Positions 1 through 5,262 of a stretch of DNA of 5,317 bases are shown piece by piece (position 1 is the stretch's first letter; the number at the start of each line of letters is the position of its first letter). The DNA is taken from positions 1 through 5,317 of the forward strand of contig DNYS01000140.1 of the NCBI GenBank assembly GCA_003506735.1. The letters are read 5' to 3'. This DNA is from Nitrospinota bacterium. Its GTDB lineage: Bacteria; UBA8248. The notes beneath the pieces are model-generated. The model was not told the DNA's origin. It did not search any database and saw only the letters and a list, made by a program, of their open reading frames with translations. The position numbers were made by a program, and so were the translations under genes.

Positions 1-62
1 TTTGGGACTTTTTCAGCAGTCTCTATAAGGTCGATATTTGTAATATTTTGAACCGGCAATTC

Positions 63-116
63 CCAAGTGGCCTCTTGGTTTAGGAAAATTTAACACAATC
101 GCTCTCGGGTAGAGCG
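63..116. other. Two small perfect stem-loops in the AT-rich segment
   Basis: CCAAG (63-67) pairs with CTTGG (74-78) around a 6-base loop, and CGCTCT (100-105) pairs with AGAGCG (111-116) around CGGGT. Neither is followed by a proper T-run on either strand, so neither is a good intrinsic terminator. They could belong to a transcript leader or be chance pairings, since stems of 5-6 bp are not rare. The second resembles a tRNA D-arm, but no matching anticodon or T arm follows. Confidence 0.3.
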
Positions 117-131
117 TAATATTCACCCGTG

Positions 132-258
132 GGCCGGCCATAAGCCCCACCTTTGAGAACGGGATGTTTCCCCTCAGGCGAGGTGGACCCGATGTCCACC
201 CTCCTCTGGTTCCAGGCCTTTTATCTGGAAACTGATTTCATGGCCGCCGCTGCCGGCC
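132..258 (+). promoter_or_regulatory. Possible structured leader RNA with alternative hairpins
   Basis: Several stems can be drawn here. GGCCGGC (132-138) can pair with GCCGGCC (252-258) and enclose the rest. Hairpin A is nested: CCACCT (147-152) with AGGTGG (181-186), TGAG (154-157) with CTCA (173-176), and GGGA (161-164) with TCCC (169-172). Hairpin B pairs GGTGGAC (182-188) with GTCCACC (194-200), sharing bases 182-186 with A, so A and B exclude each other. Hairpin C pairs TTCCAG (210-215) with CTGGAA (225-230). The position, just upstream of a same-strand gene, would suit a cis-regulatory leader, or a small RNA gene of 6S-like size. I do not recognise a known riboswitch class, and the GC-rich closing palindrome can pair in many ways. 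Confidence 0.3.
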
Positions 259-278
259 GGGCGCGTATACCGCCGCCA

Positions 279-310
279 TCCGGGACCATATGAAAAACGG
301 GCATCCCGGA
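279..310 (+). other. Stem-loop just upstream of the hydroxylase ribosome binding site
   Basis: TCCGGGA (279-285) and TCCCGGA (304-310) form a perfect 7-bp stem with an 18-base, A-rich loop. It ends 15 bases before the Shine-Dalgarno site of the hydroxylase gene, so it would not cover that site but could affect mRNA stability or ribosome access. Confidence 0.3.
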
Positions 311-325
311 CAGGGTTGAAAAGAA

Positions 326-331
326 AGAGGA
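326..331 (+). promoter_or_regulatory. Ribosome binding site that selects ATG 340
   Basis: AGAGGA lies nine bases before the ATG at 340 when counted from the GAGG core. It falls inside the longer frame that would begin at TTG 316, and that TTG has no purine-rich site at a workable distance. The ATG at 340 is therefore the better start. Confidence 0.6.
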
Positions 332-339
332 TAGCGCGT

Positions 340-1131
340 ATGGAATTCGCCGCGAACAAGTCCACGGCCGCCTTGGTGGCATTGGCGGTTCTTTGGGCGC
401 TGGAGGGGTGGATCCCCTTTTTCCACGACTTCAACGAGCGCGGAAAACGCTACCCCCATGCCGGGCGAAATTTCGCGCTGGGCGCGTTCAACGCTCTGGT
501 TATGGGCGCGCTCTTCTCGGGGCTGGTGGTCTGGGCCTCCACGCAGGCGCGAGGGTCGGGCATGGGCCTGCTTTCCTGGCTTGGGCTCCCCGCCTGGGCC
601 GAGACCCTCTTCGCCGTTCTGATCTTCGACGCCTGGATGTACCTTTGGCACCGGCTGAACCACATCGTGCCGATCCTTTGGAGGTTCCACCGGGTTCATC
701 ACTCCGACCCGCGCATGGACGTGACATCCGGCGTCCGGTTTCATCCGGGGGAAATCGCCCTTTCTTTTCTGTTCCGCATTCCGGTGGTGCCCCTTCTCGG
801 AATCACGGTGTGGCAGCTCGCTATCTACGAAAGTGTTCTCTTGCCCATCATCTTGTTTCACCACAGCAACCTCGCCATTTCCGGCAAGGCGGACGCCGTC
901 CTGCGCTGGATCATCGTCTCACCGAACATGCACCGGGTGCACCACTCGGACTGGCAGCCTGAGACGGATTCTAACTACGCGAGCGTCTTCTCGTGGTGGG
1001 ATCGGATTTTCAGGAGCTACCGCTGGCGGGAGGACTACCACGCCATCCATTACGGGCTCCGGGAGTTTGCGGACCTTGGCTGGCACACACTGAAGGGAAT
1101 TCTCAAAACGCCATTGCATAAACAAAAGTAG
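340..1131 (+). CDS. Sterol desaturase / fatty acid hydroxylase family membrane protein
   Basis: A 263-residue integral membrane protein of the fatty acid hydroxylase/sterol desaturase superfamily, which uses a histidine-bound di-iron centre and O2 to hydroxylate or desaturate lipids. All the histidine boxes are visible: HRLNH (104-108), HRVHH (117-121), a single His in RFHPGE (135), FHHSN (173-177) and a second HRVHH (198-202), followed by the family's NYAS...WWDR segment (212-222). Hydrophobic segments at about 9-28, 44-66, 87-103 and 139-173 would place the histidines on the cytoplasmic face. The length is normal for the family and no key residue is missing. A TTG at 316 would add eight basic residues, but ATG 340 has the better ribosome binding site. 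The gene stands alone on its strand and converges on hyuB with four bases between stop codons, so a functional link with the hydantoinase genes is not implied. The substrate (sterol, carotenoid, fatty acid or alkylglycerol) cannot be determined here. Confidence 0.9.
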   Translation: MEFAANKSTAALVALAVLWALEGWIPFFHDFNERGKRYPHAGRNFALGAFNALVMGALFSGLVVWASTQARGSGMGLLSWLGLPAWAETLFAVLIFDAWMYLWHRLNHIVPILWRFHRVHHSDPRMDVTSGVRFHPGEIALSFLFRIPVVPLLGITVWQLAIYESVLLPIILFHHSNLAISGKADAVLRWIIVSPNMHRVHHSDWQPETDSNYASVFSWWDRIFRSYRWREDYHAIHYGLREFADLGWHTLKGILKTPLHKQK

Positions 1132-1135
1132 ATTT

Positions 1136-3160
1136 TTATCGGGAGCGGGACCGGGAGCGGTTTCCGTTCGGCTTGAGGGCATCGAGGATTTCGGCGGCAC
1201 GGGCGCGAAGGGCCTCCAGGCCGGTCCGCGCCGGGTCGATGTCTCCGCCTTCGATGAGGCCGATCAATTCGGCGCGCACATGCTCGCGGATAGAGGGGGG
1301 GATTCCCCCGGTGGCATCGTTCACCATCCGCTGAAGAGAGTCGGTCCAGATGCGCTCGAATTCCTCCCGCGCCAGGCCGTATGAAAACCGCGCCACACCC
1401 TCCCCCCGCGCCTGAAGCTCGCGCCTTCGCGCGGCGGTGGCCTCCGCGTCGAACCCCTTCCCTTCCAGGACCACCCCGTAGGCGCTCTCGGCCATTTCGG
1501 GCGAGACGAACCCGTCCTCGACATCGCGCAGCACGGCCTCCGGGCTCCGCTCCCATGCCGGGCCGAAACCGCCCCCGCCCGCCGTCTCCATGTGGACCAC
1601 CCCGCCCGGCGGAACATCGAGGATGTTGATCTTGTCGATGGGCTCCTTTTCCCCGCCCGGCCATTGGGCGAAGTTCCGACCGTTGTCGCCGGGCGCTCCG
1701 CCGTCCCGTCCCCAGGGCTGGAAGCGGAACCGCTCGAGGCCGCGGGAGGTCACGATCGACCCCGGCGAGAGCACGCGCAGCGAATAGCGCAGGCCGCACC
1801 CGCCCCGCGTCCGGCCCGCCCCCGCCGAATCCGGAATCAGTCCGCAAACCTCCACCACCACGGGCGTCTCGGATTCGAGGACCTCGGTCGGGATGTTCCG
1901 GTAAAACCCCGTGGTGAAGTCCACGCCGTCGGTTCCGTCCTCGCCCGGGCGCGCGCCCGATCCCCCCACCAGGGGCTGGACGATGCTCACCACGCGCTTG
2001 CCGGTCGAAACCTCGGGGGTGGAGACGAGCATGATCGAGCCCTGCCCGCAGCCGGCCGCGGGGAGGCGGCCCGGCACCGCCTGGCTGAGGGCGCCCAGAA
2101 CGATGTCGGCCAGCCGGAAAAAGGTGGCCTGCCGCGCCCCGCAAGGAGCGTTGGGCTCCGGGTTCAGCAAGGACCCCTTGGGGACGGCCACCCGGACGGG
2201 CCGGACGAGGCCGGAGTTGTACACCAGGTCCGGCTTGACCGTCCGCATGTAGTTCACCAGTCCGAGGACCAGGAGATAGTGGCCGTCGGCCCCGTAGGAG
2301 GGGATGTTGAAGGCCGCCGAGACCTGGGGGTCGGTTCCCTCGAAGTCGAGCGTCAGCTCGTCCCCGCGTACCCGGATGTTGAGCCGCATCCGAACCGGGC
2401 GGCCGCCGGGCACGAAATCGCCCTCCAGATAGTCCCAGAATTCGTGGTCCCCGTCGGGGAGTTCGCCGATGATGTCGCGCGCCTGGTTTTCGGCGTAGCC
2501 GAGCACCTCGTAGAGGGCCTGGCGCATGGTTCCGGCGCCGAATTTATCCGCCAGATGATGAAGCCGCTCCTCGGCCCGGCTCAGTGTCCCCAGCAGGGCG
2601 AGCAGATCGCCCCGGCAACGCTCGGGCGTCCGGGTGTTCCGGAGAAAAAACCGGATGATTTCCTCGCGGATCTCGCCGCCCTCGACCAGCTTGGTGACGG
2701 GGATGACGGTTCCCTCCTGAAACAAATCCACCGCCGAGGGGGCGACCGAACCGGGGGCCATTCCCCCGACGTCGGTGCAATGAATAAAAGCGCAGGCAAA
2801 ACAGATGAGCTCTCCCCCGTGGAAGATGGGCCGCCAGCCGAACACGTCGGGCAGATGCGCCACCAGCCCCCGGCTCTCGTCCGGATCGTTCGTGAACCAA
2901 ACGTCGCCCTCCCGGTAGGGCCCCCCGGCGTCGATGACGGCCTTGTAGTTTTGCCCGATGGCCACCCAGAGGCCGATCCGCTTGGAGCACGCGGCTACCT
3001 CGCCCTCGGGGGTGACGAGGGCGACGACGAAATCCTGCGTCTCCTTGACGAACACCGTGTGCCCGCAACGCGTCATCATCTCCCCCATCTCCTCGACGAT
3101 GCCCTGCATCTGGCAGCGCACCACCTCGAGCAGAACGGGGTCCATCTTTCCGCCCGTCAT
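1136..3160 (-). CDS. hyuB: Hydantoinase B / oxoprolinase family protein
   Basis: A 674-residue HyuB-family subunit. With HyuA it forms ATP-dependent amidohydrolases (5-oxoprolinase, N-methylhydantoinase, caprolactamase) or ketone carboxylases. Family landmarks, numbered from ATG 3160, are MDPVLLEVVR (6-15), NDP (91-93) with HLPD (102-105), HCTDVGG (127-133), QEG (148-150), RGDL (183-186), DFEGT (272-276), YNSG (314-317), LLNP (331-334), the glycine-rich DSAGAGRTRGG (444-454) and the closing AGGGGFG (527-533). The core normally ends near residue 580. Here about 90 further residues, charged and probably helical, end in RSRSRSR. The NDP-to-HLPD spacing is slightly longer than the NDPYxGGTHLPD form I remember. 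Start choice is uncertain: ATG 3160 follows GGGGTGA at usable spacing, while GTG 3193 would add 11 residues encoded by the tandem repeat and ATG 3145 would begin at MDP. It lies directly downstream of hyuA and is probably translationally coupled to it. The substrate is unknown. Confidence 0.92.
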   Translation of the reverse strand: MTGGKMDPVLLEVVRCQMQGIVEEMGEMMTRCGHTVFVKETQDFVVALVTPEGEVAACSKRIGLWVAIGQNYKAVIDAGGPYREGDVWFTNDPDESRGLVAHLPDVFGWRPIFHGGELICFACAFIHCTDVGGMAPGSVAPSAVDLFQEGTVIPVTKLVEGGEIREEIIRFFLRNTRTPERCRGDLLALLGTLSRAEERLHHLADKFGAGTMRQALYEVLGYAENQARDIIGELPDGDHEFWDYLEGDFVPGGRPVRMRLNIRVRGDELTLDFEGTDPQVSAAFNIPSYGADGHYLLVLGLVNYMRTVKPDLVYNSGLVRPVRVAVPKGSLLNPEPNAPCGARQATFFRLADIVLGALSQAVPGRLPAAGCGQGSIMLVSTPEVSTGKRVVSIVQPLVGGSGARPGEDGTDGVDFTTGFYRNIPTEVLESETPVVVEVCGLIPDSAGAGRTRGGCGLRYSLRVLSPGSIVTSRGLERFRFQPWGRDGGAPGDNGRNFAQWPGGEKEPIDKINILDVPPGGVVHMETAGGGGFGPAWERSPEAVLRDVEDGFVSPEMAESAYGVVLEGKGFDAEATAARRRELQARGEGVARFSYGLAREEFERIWTDSLQRMVNDATGGIPPSIREHVRAELIGLIEGGDIDPARTGLEALRARAAEILDALKPNGNRSRSRSR
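1139..1159 (-). repeat. Hexanucleotide repeat encoding an Arg-Ser tail
   Basis: The last seven sense codons of hyuB are three and a half copies of a six-base unit, CGNTCC (third base C or G), ending with CGA, and spell RSRSRSR before the TAA. Repeat slippage in units of six would change tail length by two residues without shifting frame. Three and a half copies is short, so chance in a GC-rich arginine-rich end is possible. Confidence 0.6.
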
Positions 3161-3180
3161 GATTTCACCCCACCAGTCAT
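3157..3180 (-). other. Micro-ORF 2 between hyuA and hyuB (MTGGVKS)
   Basis: This second seven-codon frame starts inside the stop of micro-ORF 1 and ends in a TGA overlapping the hyuB ATG at 3160. Its last three codons read VKS, as do the last three of hyuA, and its first four residues (MTGG) match the proposed HyuB N-terminus. That is what duplication of an ancestral hyuA/hyuB junction predicts. Its own upstream site, GGGGCAA, is weak, so entry would rely on ribosomes leaving micro-ORF 1. Confidence 0.4.
3165..3171 (-). promoter_or_regulatory. Ribosome binding site supporting the hyuB start at 3160
   Basis: GGGGTGA stands four bases before the ATG at 3160 and matches the GAGGTGA complement of the 16S rRNA tail at six of seven bases. 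ATG 3145 is preceded by a purine-rich GGAAAG directly against the start codon, which is too close. GTG 3193 would have the same GAGGTGA that serves micro-ORF 1, at longer spacing. Confidence 0.5.
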
Positions 3181-3200
3181 GATCTTGCCCCACCTGTCAT
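3177..3200 (-). other. Micro-ORF 1 between hyuA and hyuB (MTGGARS)
   Basis: Its ATG overlaps the hyuA stop as ATGA and follows the best ribosome binding site of the junction (GAGGTGA, 3211-3205, four bases before the ATG). It runs seven codons and stops at a TGA that overlaps the next ATG. The reading frame is certain; whether it is translated is not. Its likely role, if any, is to relay terminating ribosomes towards hyuB rather than to make a useful peptide. Confidence 0.4.
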
Positions 3201-5224
3201 GATTTCACCTCGGCGCGAATGTTTCCCCGCGCGTCCGCCCAGAAGGCGAAGCGGGGGGTGATGAAGATGATCGTATCGTACTGGGTCACCACGGCCGGCC
3301 CCTCGAGGCGCACCTCCGGGGGGAGGTCCGCGCGCCGGTAGACCTTCGCCGCCACCCGCTCGCCCCGGTAGAGGACGCTTCGCTCCCCGGCGGCCCGCGG
3401 CGGTCCCTTCGAATCCGGAAGTGCCCCTCCGGCGAAGATGGGCGGCGGATTCCGCACCTTCGCCAAAAGGCGGAGCTGGAGCACCTCGATGGGGCATTCC
3501 GGGTCCTGATAGCCGTAGACCTGCTCGTAGCGACTGCGGAAGGCGTCTCCCGGGTCATGCCCACCATCTACATCCAGCTCGACCGTGAGGTCGAACGATT
3601 GGCCCACGAAGCGCATGTCGGCGCTCCGCTCAAAGACGGCGCCCTCCGGAGAGAGGCCCTGGCCCGTCAGCCACCCGGCGGCCTCCCGCTCGAGATCGGC
3701 GAAAATCTCCTCCAGCGCCCGGAGCTCGGAGAGCCTTTCCCGCACGCTCCGGACGAAATCCATCTGAAGGTCGGTCAGGGCCGCGCCAAGGGCGCACATG
3801 GCCCCCGGCGTCCGGGGGATAAGGAGACGGGTCAGGCCCGCCTCCTCGGCGAGGAAAAAGGCGTGGGTGGGCCCCGCTCCCCCGTAGGGGACGAGAATAA
3901 ATTCGCGCTGATCGACCCCGTAGCGGGCGATCATGGGAAGAAATTCGGCGTACATGTTGGCGGTGGCGATCCGCAGGATGGCCTCGGCCGTCCGGGCGGC
4001 ATCGAGCCCCATGCGCTCGCCCAGGGCGCCGACAACCTCCTCGGCCAGGCGCGAGGAGAGTTCCATCTCCCCGCCCAGCAGGTCGCGGGGCCCGAGAATG
4101 CCCGAGACCAGATAGGCGTCGGTGACGGTGGGCTCCCGGCCCCCCCTTCCGTAGCAGGCCGGGCCGGGATGGGCGCCGGCCGAGCGGGGCCCCACCTTGA
4201 GGACGGCCTGATCGTCCAGCCAGGCGATCGAGCCGCCGCCCGCGCCGAGGGTGTTGATGGCGATGGCGGGCATGAAGAGGGGAAAATCTCCGATGACGCT
4301 TTCGGTGCCGAAGCGGGGCGCCTCGTCCACCACCGCCATGTCTGCGCTGGTCCCGCCCATGTCGAGGGTGAAAAAGCGATTCATGCCCTCTTCCCGCGCT
4401 TCCTTCACCGCCGCCATCACCCCCGAGGCCGGACCCGAGAGCATCGTCCGCACCGGAACCCGGGCGGCGTCGGCGACCGACATCGTGCCGCCGTTCGATT
4501 GGGTCACGAGGAGCGGGCATCCGATTCCCAGCCGCCGGAGTCCGGTTTCGAGCCGCCCGTAGTAGCGCGACATCGCCGGTCCCGTGTAAGCGTTCATGAT
4601 GGCGACCAGCGCCCGCTCGTATTCGCGCTGCTGCGGCCAGGTATCCACGGAGGTGCACAGGAACAGATCGGGCCATTCGACCGAGACAATCTCCCGGGCG
4701 AGGCGCTCGTGTTCGGGATTGGCGTAGGAGTGGAGAAAGCAGATGGCGATGGCCTCGGCGCCCGCATCGGCGAGGGCGTGCGCCGCTTCGCGGACCGAGG
4801 CGGGCTCCAGGGGCCTGAGGATCGAGCCGTCGGCCATCGTCCGCTCGGCCACCTCCCGGACGTGGGCCCTCCGGACGAGGGGAACCGGGCGGGCCGCGTC
4901 GTAGCTCGGGGCGTCGGGCAGGCGCGTCCTGCGGATCTCCAGGACATCGCGGTAGCCCTGGGTGACGAGAAGGCCCGTCCGCCCGCCGGCGCGCTGGATC
5001 ACGGTGTTGAGCGCAAGGGTGGTTCCTGCGCCGAAATAGACCACGCTGGCCGGCTCCACCCCGGCTTCCCCGAGGGAGGCCTCGACGCCCGCGAGCACCC
5101 CCTCGACGGGGTCCTCGGAGGTCGTGGGCACCTTGCGCACTCTCAGGCGGCCGCTTCCCTCCTCCAGGAGGGCGATGTCCGTGAACGTGCCCCCGACATC
5201 GACGCCCACCCGCCAGCCGCTCAC
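3197..5224 (-). CDS. hyuA: Hydantoinase A / oxoprolinase family ATPase subunit
   Basis: A 675-residue HyuA-family protein, the ATP-binding subunit of HyuAB enzymes. It has the ASKHA (acetate kinase/Hsp70/actin) fold and drives phosphorylation of the substrate amide, lactam or enol before HyuB acts. Landmarks in order: the phosphate-binding loop GVDVGGTFTD (7-16), GTTLALNT (67-74), FLHSYANP (163-170), QREYER (199-204), QSNGG (242-246), SGPASG (263-268), the second phosphate loop LDMGGTSAD (287-295), GAGGGSIA (327-334), PGPACYG (353-359), PTVTDA (365-370), PYGGAGPTHA (446-455), CALGAA (477-482), the C-terminal RFVGQSFDL (538-546), YGY (570-572) and GPAVVTQYDT (642-651). Length is typical and the frame unbroken. 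The GTG start is supported by GGAGGAAGG just upstream and by the ATP-loop lying seven residues in, as usual for the family. It ends in TGA within ATGA, the first unit of the tandem junction, and is cotranscribed with hyuB. The specific substrate is not evident. Confidence 0.95.
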   Translation of the reverse strand: MSGWRVGVDVGGTFTDIALLEEGSGRLRVRKVPTTSEDPVEGVLAGVEASLGEAGVEPASVVYFGAGTTLALNTVIQRAGGRTGLLVTQGYRDVLEIRRTRLPDAPSYDAARPVPLVRRAHVREVAERTMADGSILRPLEPASVREAAHALADAGAEAIAICFLHSYANPEHERLAREIVSVEWPDLFLCTSVDTWPQQREYERALVAIMNAYTGPAMSRYYGRLETGLRRLGIGCPLLVTQSNGGTMSVADAARVPVRTMLSGPASGVMAAVKEAREEGMNRFFTLDMGGTSADMAVVDEAPRFGTESVIGDFPLFMPAIAINTLGAGGGSIAWLDDQAVLKVGPRSAGAHPGPACYGRGGREPTVTDAYLVSGILGPRDLLGGEMELSSRLAEEVVGALGERMGLDAARTAEAILRIATANMYAEFLPMIARYGVDQREFILVPYGGAGPTHAFFLAEEAGLTRLLIPRTPGAMCALGAALTDLQMDFVRSVRERLSELRALEEIFADLEREAAGWLTGQGLSPEGAVFERSADMRFVGQSFDLTVELDVDGGHDPGDAFRSRYEQVYGYQDPECPIEVLQLRLLAKVRNPPPIFAGGALPDSKGPPRAAGERSVLYRGERVAAKVYRRADLPPEVRLEGPAVVTQYDTIIFITPRFAFWADARGNIRAEVKS

Positions 5225-5226
5225 AG

Positions 5227-5235
5227 CCTTCCTCC
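5227..5235 (-). promoter_or_regulatory. Ribosome binding site of hyuA
   Basis: GGAGGAAGG lies immediately upstream of the GTG at 5224; the GGAGG core ends six bases before it. This strong site at standard spacing fixes the GTG as start, although the same frame stays open to the window edge. Confidence 0.8.
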
Positions 5236-5262
5236 GCGAAAATCCACCGGCACCCCGATCAC

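Larger units (their letters stand above)
1..339. other. Non-coding region upstream of the hydroxylase gene
   Basis: No reading frame in these 339 bases looks like a real gene. The minus-strand frames that cross it are shadows of the hydroxylase gene continuing into GC-rich leader. By my count bases 1-120 are about 40% GC (48 of 120) and the next 60 about 62%, so composition changes near 124. A plus-strand frame is open from base 1 to a TGA at 49-51 and could be the tail of a gene entering from the left, but 16 residues are too few to support that. I found no convincing -35/-10 pair. The region holds several short perfect stems, listed separately, and ends in the ribosome binding site of the hydroxylase. 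Confidence 0.6.
3152..3211 (-). repeat. Three tandem 20-bp copies of the hyuA/hyuB stop-start junction
   Basis: Read on the minus strand, three head-to-tail units fit GRGGYRARATCATGACNGGY: 3211-3192, 3191-3172 and 3171-3152. Units 1 and 3 match at 17 of 20 positions; unit 2 matches each of the others at 15 of 20. Each unit carries a purine-rich Shine-Dalgarno-like block and then ATCATGAC, in which TGA and ATG overlap as ATGA. Unit 1 contains the end of hyuA (codons for EVKS, then TGA) and unit 3 contains the chosen hyuB start. Unit 1's GAGGTGA matches the anti-Shine-Dalgarno complement over seven bases, unit 3's GGGGTGA over six, and unit 2's GGGGCAA poorly. The divergence between units argues against a recent assembly artefact. 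Confidence 0.85.

Noticed and set aside
96..172. tRNA-like D-arm (CGCTCTCGGGTAGAGCG)
   Set aside because: The hairpin resembles a D-arm, but no 7-bp acceptor stem, anticodon arm or GGTTCRANYCC T-arm occurs at the right distances.
238..864. Minus-strand frame crossing the hydroxylase start and the leader
   Set aside because: It is antisense to the hydroxylase gene. The translation is rich in Pro, Arg, Gly and His, and it has no motif or start context.
1050..2144. A 364-codon minus-strand frame overlapping hyuB
   Set aside because: It is a frame-shifted shadow of hyuB, dominated by Gly/Arg/Ala, and it runs past the hyuB stop into the antisense of the hydroxylase gene.
3197..3199. The hyuA TGA as a selenocysteine codon
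   Set aside because: The codon falls at the normal end of the HyuA family, not at a catalytic Cys position, and no obvious SECIS-type hairpin follows in the repeat. Simple termination with possible leakiness is the plainer reading.
1592..3202. A 536-codon open frame on the plus strand opposite hyuB
   Set aside because: It is also antisense to a clear HyuB gene. It has low-complexity composition, no domain pattern and no convincing ribosome binding site.
3630..4676. A 348-codon minus-strand frame overlapping hyuA
   Set aside because: It is an out-of-frame reading of hyuA, Arg/Gly-rich and without family motifs. The hyuA frame explains the same DNA fully.
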